64,000 nucleotides of DNA from Morinoia aosen (GCA_030386875.1 CM059576.1:64231581-64295580), one strand, 5' to 3'. Counted from the first letter of the stretch, positions 1-11,336 are shown. Notes: generated from the sequence alone by a model not told the origin. Translations and numbers: made by a program.

Positions 1-1800
1 TTGTTTTGAATTCAAATTTTAATATGAATTCGTGTGAAAATTTTCGCGGCTGAAATGCTTGATGCGTTTGGCAGTAATGGGCTTCAGGACTCATATTGAA
101 GAAGCTGTATTCATTAAGTTATTATTATTACCTTTATTTGAGATGATCAGAGTGTTTGGTATACGTCAAAACTTTGAATTTCGTTATACCTTTCACATGG
201 TAGTCCTGTAGTTTTGTTTGTGCACTAAACTCCATATTTAAGTGTGAACTACAATATGGTGTTCCGTGCAGGCAACGTGAACACAACACGCACAAGCGCA
301 ACATCCGCTGCCTGACGACGGAGACACGTGGGTGCACAACCGCGTCAGGAGAGCGAGCCAAGGAGTGGGTGAGCCGCGGCCCCAACGACAAACTTGTGGG
401 CAGACGAGCTCGTGTCAGCACCTAAACTGTGCACTTAGTGAAGCTCTCACTTTTGTTTTCTTCCGTAGCTGAGAAATGTGCACTATATAAATTTGCTTGC
501 ACAGACCGTGTTTCATTCCTTCCTCGTTTGATGTCAGCAGCGTGTGATGCGCAGGGAGTACAGAGGGACTTGATTGGGAGCAGGTCTCTCGAGGAGATGA
601 CTTAAGGAGACTAACTCACTTCCGAATGAACTTTATCCTTCTTGGGCAGATCTATCTGAAAATTACACCAATTTTGTGAATTCTGATCTTAAACCGTTTA
701 TGTACGTGCTCATTTCTCGAATGTTTACTTAGGATATGAATTATTCTGAGAAAAAAGCTTTAAAAGAATCGCACTTTTCATGCCACGGAATTAAAAAATA
801 TTAATTCTGTCAGAAGGTTTAAAGCAAAAAATGTACAGAAAACACCAGATTTAGTAAACGAATTTGATTTATGTGGTCAGCATTTTGAAAAAATTGAGCA
901 AAAGACAGAAATCACGAATGAACGAAAAAATTTAGAGCACTTTTGAGTGTGCCATTTCATTACATTGATAACTAATTTTAGAAGAAAAGAGTGGTCGTAT
1001 ACGATTTCAGAGTGCGGGTGTATTCAGAAGTGGTGCACTCGACGCCCGCTCGCGCCCAATCTCACCAATGAACACAACCTATGGAAGTAACCCGAATAGA
1101 AATATCGAGGAATAAGAACCTGACACTTGAACTAACAAGTTAGATTTATGCAAAATAGCCTATCAAAAACGTAAGTGCATGTGCATCCTAACTGTATTTT
1201 ATCAGATCTTCTGTCGATGTTTCCAAAGTAATGAAACTTCTTGACGATTTTAATACGGAAGACAATACGTTGAACGTACGTTTAAAGGTTGTACGTACGT
1301 TTAATCCGTTGTGAGTAAGAAAAAACTATAATTTGACCGGAAAATTTTCACAAAATTTTTATGAAATTCTTTTAGAAAAAGTCCAAATCTTTTATTTGAA
1401 TTTCGTTGTTTTCTATAAGGAAGCAATGTGAAATTAATTTTAAAACCGCGTTTCCAACTCCCAAGTACTATCCAGAGGGAAAATCAGAGAATTTGATACA
1501 TTTTTATGATTCAGAATTTTTTGTCAAACGCTTATGGGCGTAGTCTAACAATATTTCTTTATAGTTTTATTTAATGTTTCTAGACAAATTAAACTTCTTG
1601 ACCCTTCAATACTCGTTTGAATGTGCATAAAAAGAAACTGCTTACGTGATCGGAAATTCTTACAAAATTCTCCTTCTAAGCAATGTAGCCACGGGGAGCC
1701 CTTCACAGGGCGTCACACACTTTTACGTGACTTCACTGACATTCATGCTGCCTGCTGGGCCTTCACTTGGCCTCACAGACTTCTATGGGACCTGCCAATC
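1..1800. other. AT-rich DNA, nothing recognised
   Basis: No long open frame, no terminal inverted repeat and no match to the other repeat families of the window was seen. The short open frames here look like chance. Confidence 0.5.
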
Positions 1801-1819
1801 CTTCACATGGTCACACAAT

Positions 1820-1906
1820 CCCTTCACATGAACCGAGGAGCCCTTCACATGACCCGAGGAGCCCTTCACATGACCCGTGGAGCCCTTCACATGACCCGCG
1901 AAGCCG
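1820..1906. repeat. 21-bp minisatellite, about four units
   Basis: Near-perfect tandem copies of a unit reading ACCCGAGGAGCCCTTCACAT plus G. Because 21 is a multiple of three the array stays open in several frames, which explains the overlapping short ORFs around it; I do not take those as genes. Confidence 0.85.
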
Positions 1907-2266
1907 TTCTCGTGATCTCACGAGCGCTCCTGACAGCCCCACAGTGGCACGAATGGCGCGTCCTGTGCTTCTGTCAAGGCAAGTTCATGCAGAGAAAAAG
2001 ATGCCAGCCGCCGGATCTCGTTTCACATTACGCATTGAATGAACGTGACGCGCGTTCAGTTACGCGGTAGTGAGAATGTGATGAGTGTTGAGGCAGCAAC
2101 GTTTGTCTGACGTGCTGGCATGTCCCGTAACATGTGTACTGGATAATACATGCTCGTGTTTCTGTTCATGTGGCGTGAGGACTGCTGCAGTTCTGACTCC
2201 TGGTAAGCTGGACGCTTGGCCTCAGGTATTTTTTAAGTACTGAGTTCTGACCTCAGGTATTTATTG

Positions 2267-4148
2267 GGTCAATGTGCAGTTTAGCGTATTCACGGAAATT
2301 AAACATTCCGTTCCAAAGAATCCCTAGCAGAACACATTTAAAAACGTTTCACGGTTAATGTGTAGGCAAGGTCAGTTATCGATTTTCCCCTTTTCGATGC
2401 CTAAACATAGTTAATTAGATCGAAATAAACAAGTTTTCTTCTAAGCACATTCCGTCTTAAACGAGTATTTTACGAGTTATAGCGGTAAATTAGTTGGTCA
2501 ATGTGAATTTTAATGCAATCACGGAAAATAATAATTCCGATCCCAAGAAACACTAAAGGAACCCATTTAAGAATGTTTTACACGAATGACATTTTGCTCA
2601 CTGATGCATTATTTTCGAATTATTAAACTTTGAAGATGGCTTTTGCGCGCCAAAGGAAACGAGCGCGCCAATCAAAACTTAATTAATAACCGAAGCTAAC
2701 ACCCTATAACAAACGTAAATAGGTCGGGTCGTGACGGGGAGCCACAGTTCTTCTAGTGAAAATTATGAATAAGGGTTGTAACCCACCCATTAGGGTGACG
2801 TCCGCGGTGAACTAGTTACTGAAACTTTAGTCTTTGAAGCGGAGCGCGCGTATGGCACCACTGTCATGAACGCTGACATGGACCAGCGCGCCAAACAGCG
2901 TACCGAGTGGCCTCCATTTTGGAGCTGATGTAAACACAACGCTTCAGCGAGCACAATGTCATTGTTGGAAATGTGTGGGTTAGAACATTTATTTATAATT
3001 TTCACTAGCAGAACGGTGGTTCTCCCTTTCGACCCAACCTCTTTACGTTTGTAATAGGGGGTTAGCTTCCGTTATTAATTAAATTCCGCTTGGCGCGCTC
3101 GCTGCAAAAGCCAACTTCAAAGTTGAATAATTCGAAAATAACGCATCAGCGGGCAGAGTGTCATTCATGTAAAAGGTTTTTAAATGGGTTCCTTTAGTGA
3201 TTCTTGCGATCGGAAGTATTATTTTCCGTGATTGCATTAAACTTCGCATTGACCAATTAGTTACCTCAACTCAAGTGTTTGAAGTGGGAAGTAATTCATC
3301 GAGCTCACCGTATGGCAACACCGCAATGGAGTCCAGCTTCCAAAGTGGTCGTCATCAAAGACGAAACTAAACCTACCACTATAACTGGTAAAATACTCAT
3401 TTGACGTAAAAAGTGTATGGAAGAAAAGTAGTTTATTTTGATGTTATTACCATGATTCAAGCAAAAAAAATTCGAAAATCGATGAGTTGCTGTTTATTGG
3501 AGCGCATTCTGTATCATAGATACAACTAAACCTACCACTATAACTCGTCAAATACTCATTTAAGACAGAAAAAGCATAAGAAAACTTGTTTATTTCGATC
3601 TATTTAACTATGTTTAGGCAACAAAAAGTCGAAAATCGATTACTGACCTTTCCTACACATTTACCCGTTTTACAGGAATGCCATTCTGCTCGCCGATGCG
3701 TAATTTTCGAATTTTTCAACTTTGAAGTTATAGGAATGTCGTATATAAAAGTGAAGGAACGGACACTCAAGTATACTGTAATACGGTATTGACGTAACGA
3801 GGGGTGAGGTTAGGGTAGGTAATGTTAGGTTAATGAAATAAACCAACCTAAAATAACATAAATCAACCTGAAATAGCTTACCTTAACCTTCCAAACCGAC
3901 GCTATTCTTTTCCCGCCGAAAAGTGGGCGTGTCCCACCAGAGAAGGGGGCGTGACCCAACAATGCAGCGACTGAGCAGCCGACCATATGAGGTTATTCCT
4001 ATCTGAATGGAATTATTGTTATATCTCGAAAATAACGCATCAGCGAGCACAATGTCATTCGTGTAAAGCGTTGTTAACAGTGTTCCTTTAGTGATTCTTG
4101 GGAACGGAATTTTTAATTTCCGTGAATACGGTGAACTGCACATAGACC
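2267..4148. mobile_element. Foldback element FB1, TIRs and 8-bp TSD
   Basis: The ends are inverted repeats: left GGTCAATGTGCAGTTTAGCG, right end reading back as GGTCTATGTGCAGTTCACCG, continuing through a shared block ending in ...CGTTCCAAAGAATC. It is flanked by an exact 8-bp duplication ATTTATTG (2259-2266 and 4149-4156) and lies in the 32-bp minisatellite. Inside, a segment at about 2370-2495 recurs inverted at 3525-3650, with a further direct copy near 3362-3480, so the interior is itself palindromic. It contains FB2. No transposase frame is seen, so it is non-autonomous. The 8-bp TSD fits hAT or P-type transposases, but the ends match neither family in a way I can confirm. Confidence 0.85.
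2496..3254. mobile_element. Foldback element FB2, nested in FB1
   Basis: Two arms of roughly 290 bp (2496-2790 and about 2962-3254) are inverted copies of each other around a centre of about 170 bp. The ends are GGTCAATGTG and CGCATTGACC. An exact 8-bp duplication AATTAGTT flanks it (2488-2495 and 3255-3262) and falls within FB1 sequence. It has the same terminal block as FB1 (TCACGGAAA...TTCCG...CACTAAAGGAAC). No coding frame is seen. Confidence 0.9.
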
Positions 4149-4736
4149 ATTTATTGAGTATTGAGTTCTGACCTAAGGTATTTATTGAGTATTGCGTTTT
4201 GACCTCAGATATTTATTGAGTAATGAGTTCTGACCTAAGATACTTATTGAGTATTACGCTTTCAACCTCAGGTACTCAGTAAGTATCAAGTTTTCGACCT
4301 CAGGTATTTATTGGGTATTGAGTTCTGACCTCAGGTACTTATTTGAGTATTGGGTTCTGACCTCAGGTACTTATTGAGTATTGGGTTCTGACCTCAGGTA
4401 CTTATTGAGTATCGAGTTCTGATATCAGGTACTTATTGAGTATCGATTTCTGACATCAGGTACTTATTGAGTATCGAGTTCTGATATCAAGTATTTATTG
4501 AGTAATGAGTTCTGAAATCAGGTATTTATTGAGTAACGAGTTTTGAAATCGGTTATTTATTGAGTAATGAGTTCTGAAATCAGGTATTTATTAAGCCATG
4601 AGTTCTGATATCAGGTATTTATTGAGTAATGAGTTCTGAAATCAAGTATTTATTGAGTAATGAGTTCTGAAATCAGGTATTTATTGAGTAATGAGTTCTG
4701 AAATCAGGTATTTATTGAGTATTGAGTTCTGAAATC

Positions 4737-5290
4737 GGTCTATATCGAATTTAATATATTCAACAACTTTCATAATTTCATTACGAAATTTAGGTAATTG
4801 GAAACATTTTAAGACGTTTCACACGAATGACATTGTGCTCGCAAATGCGTAGTTTTCAAGATATAGCATAAATAACGTTCAGGTAAGAATAGCATTAACG
4901 GCAGTGTCGATATGGCTCTTCCGGCGTTTCGCGGAAGCGGACCACGCCAAGTTTTTTGGCGGGAATCCTCGGCCTCGGTAAGGTTGAGTAAAATTAAGTC
5001 ATTTTAGGTTTATTTAGGTTAGTTTAGGTGATTTTAATTACGTAACCTAACTTTACCTAACCTAACCTCACCTATTGTTACGTAAAACTGTATTTTTGCT
5101 TATTTACGCGTCCGTTTGTTCAATTATATAAACGACATTCCTATAACTTCAAAGTTGAATATCTCAAAAACTAAGCATTTGCGAGCACAATATCATTCGT
5201 GTAAAACGTCTTCCATTGCAAGATATTACCCATATGTGACAACGAAATAATTGAAGTGGTTGACAACATTAAATTAAAAATTGATAGTCC
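4737..5290. mobile_element. Foldback element FB3, diverged copy
   Basis: Inverted arms carry the family core ACACGAATGACATTGTGCTC on the left (about 4812) and its inverse on the right (about 5190). Between them lies the family's middle with a CCTAACCTAACCTCACC stretch. Outer ends read GGTCTATATCGAATTTA and, reversed, GGACTATCAATTTTTAATTT. No convincing 8-bp duplication was found, so the outer limits are approximate. It marks the right edge of the 32-bp minisatellite. Confidence 0.65.
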
Positions 5291-5509
5291 GCAGGGCTTA
5301 TGAAGAAATGATTGGTTTTTGAATTGTATTCATTATACGTAAATTTCTGAGTGTTAGAGAACTGACGTATTAGTCACAAGGTCAGCAACATTCGTTGCAG
5401 CTGCTTCAAATCAATATTTGTGTAAATCCTCATGTGCACTGTATTGTAGGTTCATAATTTCAGCTGATCTAGGACTCCCAATTGGAACGTAAACTGCGCT
5501 GACCTAATC

Positions 5510-5617
5510 TCTCAACAGAGAAACAACTATTTTATCTGTGGTAACTTGCACTCCAAAGGGGGAAAATGTGAGGTTCGACTTGGGAGTTAGGTCGGTATTC
5601 TTTTTGTTGGAATAAAA
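5510..5617 (+). mobile_element. SINE family 1, head fragment (diverged)
   Basis: It matches the family head: ACAACTATTTTATCTGTGG, then GGGGGAAAATGTGAGG, then GGAGTTAGGTCGGTATTCTT and TTGTTGGAATAAAA. It stops where foldback FB4 begins, and the rest of the SINE was not found beyond FB4. Confidence 0.55.
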
Positions 5618-6345
5618 GGTCAGTAGTTACATTAGTGCGATCAACGATTTTTGAAATTTTTTTCCCTCTAAGGAATAATAAAAAGACATTATAAATCGTT
5701 TTTTCACGTTTAACGCTTTTACTTTCGAGATATCCAACTTTGAAGTTATAGGAGCGTCGTTAATAAAAGTGAAGAAACGGACACGTTACTATACATGTTG
5801 TAATACGATATTGACGATACGATAGTTGATGTTAGGTAACGTTCGGTTAGTTGAATAAACTAACCTGAGTAATCCTAAAATAACTTAACTTGTATAAACT
5901 TGTATAAACTTGTAAACTGCGCGTGCTCCAACAATGCAGCAACAACGCAGCCGACTAAACAATGTTATTTTTACCAGAATGTTACTTATTTTATACCTGG
6001 AAAAGAAAGCATTTACTAGCAAAATGTCATTCGTGTAAAATGCTTTAACACGTTAGTTGCGATGGGTTAAACCGAAGTTCAATATTCAACTTGAATTTAA
6101 AGTCAAAAGTGATAAGCAAATTTGTAAATATCAAACATTAACTGGGCCTGTTAAATACCACTAATTTAGAAAGGTTGTTAGAATTTTTCAAAACGACCCA
6201 TCGATGGGTCGTTTCGCAGCAGGAAAAACCTAAGCACGACCCACCGGTGGGTCGTGTCGCAGTCAACGTGTTAAAACGTATCTTATTACCAATATATGGG
6301 AGCAAAATTTTAATTATCGTTGAACGCACAACGTAAATATAGACC
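5618..6345. mobile_element. Foldback element FB4, carrying a piggyBac-type MITE
   Basis: The left end GGTCAGTAGTTACATTAGTG and the right end read in reverse, GGTCTATATTTACGTTGTGC, align over about 40 bp (both continue with TCAACGAT). The middle holds family sequence (TTCGAGATATCCAACTTTGA, GTTAGGTAACGTTCGG). A 222-bp TTAA-flanked element lies in the right arm. No exact flanking duplication was seen. Confidence 0.65.
6049..6270. mobile_element. piggyBac-type MITE, 222 bp
   Basis: The ends CACGTTAGTTGCGA and TCGCAGTCAACGTG are inverted repeats, flanked on both sides by TTAA (6045-6048 and 6271-6274), the piggyBac target signature. Inside are palindromic CGACCCATCGATGGGTCG and CGACCCACCGGTGGGTCG. 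A related element lies at 51396-51606. It is inserted in the right arm of FB4. Confidence 0.8.
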
Positions 6346-6974
6346 CCTTTATTCCTCTTTTTTCTTGAAAAGGCTTACATCAACGTCTAATCTAACCTTT
6401 GTAAACATTTAACCAAACATTTTCCTGAACAACTGGTAGGGTAGACACCAGTCTATCATTAGTTATATCACTATTTTTAAATTTAAGAATTGCTGGATAA
6501 TCTGCGGTTATGAAGGAAAAATGTTTACGATAACTGGATGCTTATTTCTTTTAGAGATCAGTCTGAATTTTAATGCGCTCTCGGAAATAAAAAATTTCGT
6601 TCCAAAGAATCACTAAAGGAACACATTTAAGAACGTTTTACATAAATGACTTTATGCTTGCTGATGCTTCATTTCCTAGATATAACAATAATTGTGCAGA
6701 ATACCTGCAGTATAGCTATAAGGACTAAAATTAAGGTAAATTTAAATATGACCCAGGCGAGAGATACATTAATCTACAAAATTTAATTCCTCAAATTAAT
6801 TAAATTAATGGAAATTAAAAGGAATTAAAATAAAACAATTTGGGAGAAAATATTAAAGTAATATTTGAAGTCACTCATATCACACCGCTCCTCTGATTAG
6901 CACAATTGTAACGCACTAGAACCGACTTTCCTTTTCCGCCATTAACTTGCGTGGAAGTTCCTCCTATTCCCGCA

Positions 6975-7316
6975 GTTCGTCATCAGGTCCCGCAGAGTAA
7001 ACACTCATCTGCGTATTCCGGAATCAGCTCTACTTCCGGTTAAATGGTCAGCACTTCGCTGGGGCGCTGGACCTCAGTTGTGGCCGGAGTTCGTCATCAG
7101 GTTCCGCAGGGTAAACACTCATCTGCGTATTCCGGAATCAGCTCTACTTCCGGTTAAATGGTCAGCACTTTGCTGGGGCGCTGGACCTCAATTGTGGCCG
7201 GAGTTCGTCATCAGGTCCCGCAGAGTAAACACTCATCTGCGTATTCCGGAATCAGCTCTACTTCCGGTTAAATGGTCAGCACTTCGCTGGGACGCTGGAT
7301 CTCAGCTGTAGCCGAA
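6975..7316. repeat. 114-bp tandem triplication
   Basis: Three consecutive units start GTTCGTCATCAGGT at 6975, 7089 and 7203, about 97% alike by eye. Copy B of the R family has only one unit, so the triplication is specific to copy A. The period is a multiple of three, which keeps a 77-codon frame open without implying a gene. Confidence 0.9.
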
Positions 7317-7654
7317 TGTGCCAGGCACATTCTAATTGACAAGATTACTCCTTCATCTGGAAGCTCAGCTGGACCTCAATTGTGTCTACGGGTGCCTCTA
7401 CGATTCCACTCGACCAAGAGGCTAATTCCGCTATAAACTTCTACGCCGTAACTTCAACCGTTATGGAAATGTACGAGTAAACCCTGCGCTAGAAGGACGA
7501 ATGGACCGGCAGCCGGCACCTCTGAGCGGACGGCAACACTCAGACGTCACTCGGAGGTTGGTCTGTGCTTAGTTGCGAGTGGGCTGTTCGGGGACGGTGT
7601 GAACTTTATAGCGACTGCTTCCCATGTTTAATTATAAATCCGCAATATAAACTT

Positions 7655-8035
7655 ACTTTGTCGTTCGACGTATAAACTTACTTATCTTATTTACCTTGTC
7701 GTTCGACGCATAAACTTATTTACCTTGTCGTTCGACGCATAAACTTACTTACTTACATTGTCGTTCGACGCATAAACTTACTTACTTACTTTGTCGTTCG
7801 ACGCATAAACTTACTTACTCACCTTGTCGTTCGACTCATAAACTTACTTACCCTGTCGTTCGACGCATAAACTTACTTACTTACCTTGTCGTTCGACGCG
7901 TAAACTTACTTACTTACCTTGTCGTTCGACGCGCAAACTTATTTATGTCGTTCGACGCGTTAACTTACTTACTTACCTTGTCGTTCGACGCGTAAACTTA
8001 CTTACTTACTTTTTCGTTCGACGCGTAAACTTTCA
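7655..8035. repeat. Minisatellite, TCGTTCGACGC / AAACTTACTTA units
   Basis: About 12 units of 27-33 bp, each with TGTCGTTCGACGC followed by a variable number of ACTTACTT steps. The R copy at 20.3-20.5 kb has about five units in the other orientation. Confidence 0.85.
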
Positions 8036-8799
8036 AGGTTAAATTTGGTGGTAAACTTATTAAATCGTGTAAACTATAAACTTTGGTGGTGAAACTACTT
8101 CAATTGTACTTTGGGTGTTTTCCGGGAACCTCGTTAACGGTTCGCATTTTCATGCCTTTGCAGGATGGACGATGCCCTGGCAGGATCTCGGACATGGTAT
8201 TGAACTGCTCACGGTTCCGACAGCTCGTCCTGTTCCTGTACCCTGAGTCCGTTAGAGCCGTTTACGTGTCCGTTCCAAACCTCTTTCCTGAGTAAAGCTT
8301 GAATGTCTATTGAACTTAATTTTTACCCCTTTCTATAGCTAATTTCACTGAAAATTGTACAAATTACGTTCAGATAGGAATAACATTATATGGTCGGCTG
8401 CTTAGTCCCCGCATTGTTGGGTCACGCCCACTTTCTTGGTGGGACACGCCCACATTTTGGCAGGAGAAGAACAGCGTCGGTTTGAGTAAGTCGAGGCAAG
8501 CTATTTTAGGTTGATTTATGCTATTTTAGGTTAGTTCATTTAACTAACCTAACATTACCTAACCTGACCTCACCCACCGTTACGTTAATACCGTATAACA
8601 ACACGTTTACGTGTCCGTTCCTTCACTTTTATTTACGACTTTCCTATAACTTCATAGTTGAATAATTCGAAAATTACGCATCGGCGAGCAGAATGTCATT
8701 CATGTAAAACGTTTTTGAATGTGTTCCTCTAGTGATTCTTTGGAACGGAATTTTTAAAATTTCCGTGAGCCTATTAAAATGCATATTGACCCTTTAAAA

Positions 8800-9323
8800 A
8801 TCGGAGATATTGGATTTAATTTTTCTTGATATTTTTACTGATTAGGATTTAATTCTTTTAATTTATGATTAAAATTCTGTATGCTGTCATAGACTTTGGA
8901 ACATAAGCTGACCCAACAACGATATTTTTCGTGAAATTACTCATTGTGATTTGAAATGTCATTTGGATGTGATGTGAGAACAGCTGTTTTCTTGCTCATC
9001 TTAGCGAACGCTTTTTACATTTTTCACTCTCATCTTCCTCGCCATATGTGGCACTCACGTGGTCATTAATTTCAATTTCCGTTGCTGCTTTAATGTTCAG
9101 TAAACTGCGGAGAGACGCGAGGTATTTTTATAATTGAGCTCAAATGAGGAAATTACAGCCTGAAGTATTTACCTTGAGTTGTCTATTTGTTGCGGATATA
9201 ATTGTTTAATTTATGGTCATCAAATGTTGACCTTCCTAGTTCACGAGTAATACAAAGAAAGCCTCATGTCTTCTAATGTTCGTAATATCGTACTCGATTC
9301 TGTTTACTGAACGTTTGTGGGTC
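8800..9323. other. AT-rich spacer, nothing recognised
   Basis: It lies between FB5 and the first of three abutting TIR elements. No repeat end or coding frame was identified. Confidence 0.5.
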
Positions 9324-9328
9324 TAAAC

Positions 9329-10818
9329 GGCCTTTCACACGATCAGTTTTTTCGTCAGTCAACACTGACACTCCAGAGTGGGGTCAAAACACTCGCGTTC
9401 ACACGTACGTTCGCGTGACTGAAGTGGCGCGTCACTGGCAAGCTTGGCAGTGCTTCACTATGCATAGTCGAGAAAGATTCGTCGTAGTCAAAGCAAGCAT
9501 ACTCGTCGGCTTTGCGGTCATAGAGAAGAAAAGACACCGTAAATAGATAGTGGCTAGAAGATTGGCGGGCTAAACATCCAGAAAATGGCAGTTATAACCG
9601 GATTTGTGGTAAGTTAGGGCTAAATATCCAAATTTCGCTCATTAATTATTTGTCGCATTCCTTCCTTTTCTCAGCATTTGTAAAATTTAGTCACACCAAA
9701 TCTAACAAATACTACAACTACTACAAATGTAATAATCTACTTCATAATAACTTCAACTGCAGGTAATATTTGCCGCTCGTTCTATACAGTTTTGTACCAG
9801 CATGTGATAGTACAGCTCGTAAATTGAATTTTTTTCTTGAAGAACTATATTCGGTCATTTCCTAGCGACACAGTGACCAAGATATAGAAATAACAATCGA
9901 AATCTAGCGCACATTCATTAGAACTGTATGATAGAATGCACGCGTAAATCTGGCATCCGCAAGCAAATATTATAAAATATAATAAGCCTCTCATATTACT
10001 GCTTTGATAATATCTAATAATGCATGTGAATGTGACAGCGGTACGGGTAAACTAATGAATGTTTAGATTTATTTCAGGAAACATTCTCATGCTGAAATTA
10101 AATGTTAAGAAGAATTCATGGAAAAAGTTTTTTATTTTACATGAAAATGCTGGACAAATTGTTGAAATCGCACTTCGGTGAAATATTTAATATTTTCATT
10201 CTAATAAAAATAATAATATAACTTTACAGTATTTCCTGAGTGAATATTAAATAACATTGGAAATCCTTTGTAAATGCCGCTGACACAACAGGACGAATGC
10301 ATTATGATATGCTTGTAATAAAATTAACTATTGTTCCCCGCACCTTTTAATCCACGTGTTATCCTCTGCTAAATAATAGATTTTTGGAAACAAAGGCTCT
10401 AAATTCTTTCCTAAACTATTTTTAGAAGCGTATTAATTTTTCCTTCAACCCATTCTCATGTAAACTAATATTGTGTTGATTCATTGCTTCAATAACATAT
10501 TTGAGCGACTTGCTTCTCATATCTCTGCTCTTGTATTCATTGCTTTGTACTTTCCACAAAGCAGGCTGTTCACGAAAATAGTTAATTTATCATTGAGACC
10601 AGGCTGAGACCACTTGATACGGGAGAGCGATCGCAACCATCCTTACTAGACGCCGGGCGGGCGATAACTGATACGCAAATAGAAGCAAAGCAGCAGTCAA
10701 ACCCGACAGTGGCGAGTGCCGAGTAGAGAGCAAAAGAGAGCACGCATGCCCAAATATGGTGTTGCGGAACCGTGAGTGTCAGTGTTGACTGACGAAAAAA
10801 CTGATCGTGTGAAAGCCC
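9329..10818. mobile_element. TIR DNA element T1 (Harbinger-like?), 45-bp TIRs
   Basis: The ends (9329-9373 and 10774-10818) are inverted copies matching at 44 of 45 positions, starting GGCCTTTCACACGATCAG on the left. The match stops sharply at 45 bp. TAA occurs at 9324-9326 and TTAA at 10821-10824. The interior is AT-rich with no transposase seen; a 60-codon minus-strand frame next to the left TIR is unsupported. Ends of the GGCC(T)TTTCACACG kind and TAA sites suggest a Harbinger-like element, but the class is inferred. Confidence 0.75.
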
Positions 10819-10824
10819 CTTTAA

Positions 10825-11332
10825 GGCCTGTTGACACGTGGACTGGGCGAGCGCTCCACCACGAGCTCAGTAAAATGCTTGTTCGAGTCTACGTGTCCAC
10901 ACGGACCATGGCAGAGGTGCAGACTGCTCCAAGTAAAATCCTCAGTCTGCTCCTAGCAGCGGTAGAGAGAGAACGTACGAAGGTGGCTCTGCGACAGGCA
11001 ATGGCGTTTTCAATCTCTATCAGTTGTCGCGGCTATAAAGAAGAAACAAAAACGAATGAGGAAAATGTGGGCGAAGCGTTGGCTTAAAAAAGTCCTTTTT
11101 TGGCAGCTAAACGCCACTTTTCCAAGAGAACGTGTAGGCAGGGAGCAGAGACGCACACCCTACACGTTCAGCGTCTGAAATTGCACTAGTAAGCATTGAC
11201 TCGCTCGACGAAGACCGAACTGAGACAGACTGTTGTCTACTGCTCCATTGAGCCTGAAACGAGAGAAAATGGGCGGGGTTTAAGCCTCTCTTTCCCGGTG
11301 GAGCGCTCGCCCACGCCTAGTGTCAACAGGTC
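10825..11332. mobile_element. TIR MITE T2, 36-bp TIRs between TTAA sites
   Basis: The left end GGCCTGTTGACACGTGG continues to GGGCGAGCGCTCCACC, and the right end reads back GACCTGTTGACACTAGG to the same GGGCGAGCGCTCCACC. TTAA lies on both sides (10821-10824 and 11333-11336). The inside is relatively GC-rich. A 103-codon frame crosses from T1 into T2 and is taken as chance. TTAA would fit piggyBac and TAA would fit PIF/Harbinger. Confidence 0.75.
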
Positions 11333-11336
11333 TTAA

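Larger units (their letters stand above)
2221..4736. repeat. 32-bp minisatellite, split by a nested insertion
   Basis: The array proper runs from 4149 to about 4736, with around 18 units built on GAGTTCTGACCTCAGGTATT followed by TATTGAGTAT. One to two further units lie at 2221-2266, left of the foldback element at 2267-4148. The two parts share the 8-bp target duplication, so they were once continuous. The right half shifts towards a GAAATCAGG variant, a sign of local homogenisation. Confidence 0.85.
6693..8360 (+). repeat. R-family dispersed repeat, copy A
   Basis: It begins TGTGCAGAATACCTGCA and ends CACTGAAAATTGTA. A second copy lies inverted at 20027-21257. Parts in order: an AT-rich lead; a block with CACACCGCTCCTCTGATTAG; a 114-bp unit present three times (6975-7316); a GC-rich block with GGCTGTTCGGGGACGGTGTG; a minisatellite of about 12 units (7655-8035); and a tail with CAGCTCGTCCTGTTCCTGTA. 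No terminal inverted repeat and no convincing protein were found, and the mobility class is unknown. Frames in the 114-bp region are not conserved between the copies. Confidence 0.75.
6556..8791. mobile_element. Foldback element FB5, split by the R-family repeat
   Basis: The left arm (6556-6692) and right arm (about 8640-8791) carry the GGTCAAT-family terminal block in inverted orientation. The flanking 8-mers CTTTTAGA (6548-6555) and CTTTAAAA (8792-8799) agree at six of eight positions, as for an old target duplication. The interior is interrupted at 6693-8360 by R copy A; family sequence resumes at 8361 with TTCAGATAGGAATAACATTA and ends ...GCATATTGACC. Confidence 0.75.

Noticed and set aside
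1621-2070. 149-codon frame and overlapping frames
   Set aside because: They stay open because of the 21-bp tandem repeat; the flanking residues show no protein character.
7078-7311. 77-codon repetitive frame
   Set aside because: Created by the 114-bp triplication; the matching region in R copy B is not open in the same frame.
7655-8035. CRISPR-like regular repeats
   Set aside because: Units are contiguous, with short simple-sequence variation between them instead of unique spacers, and the DNA is eukaryotic: a minisatellite.
5035-8580. CCTAACCTAACC stretches as telomere-type repeats
   Set aside because: Only short imperfect runs, present in the middle of each foldback copy (about 5045 and 8555), so part of that family.
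9355-9537. 60-codon minus-strand frame beside the T1 TIR as a transposase start
   Set aside because: It overlaps the TIR, does not continue and has no recognisable motif.
10776-11087. 103-codon frame
   Set aside because: It crosses the border between two transposons (T1 and T2), so it cannot be an ancestral gene.
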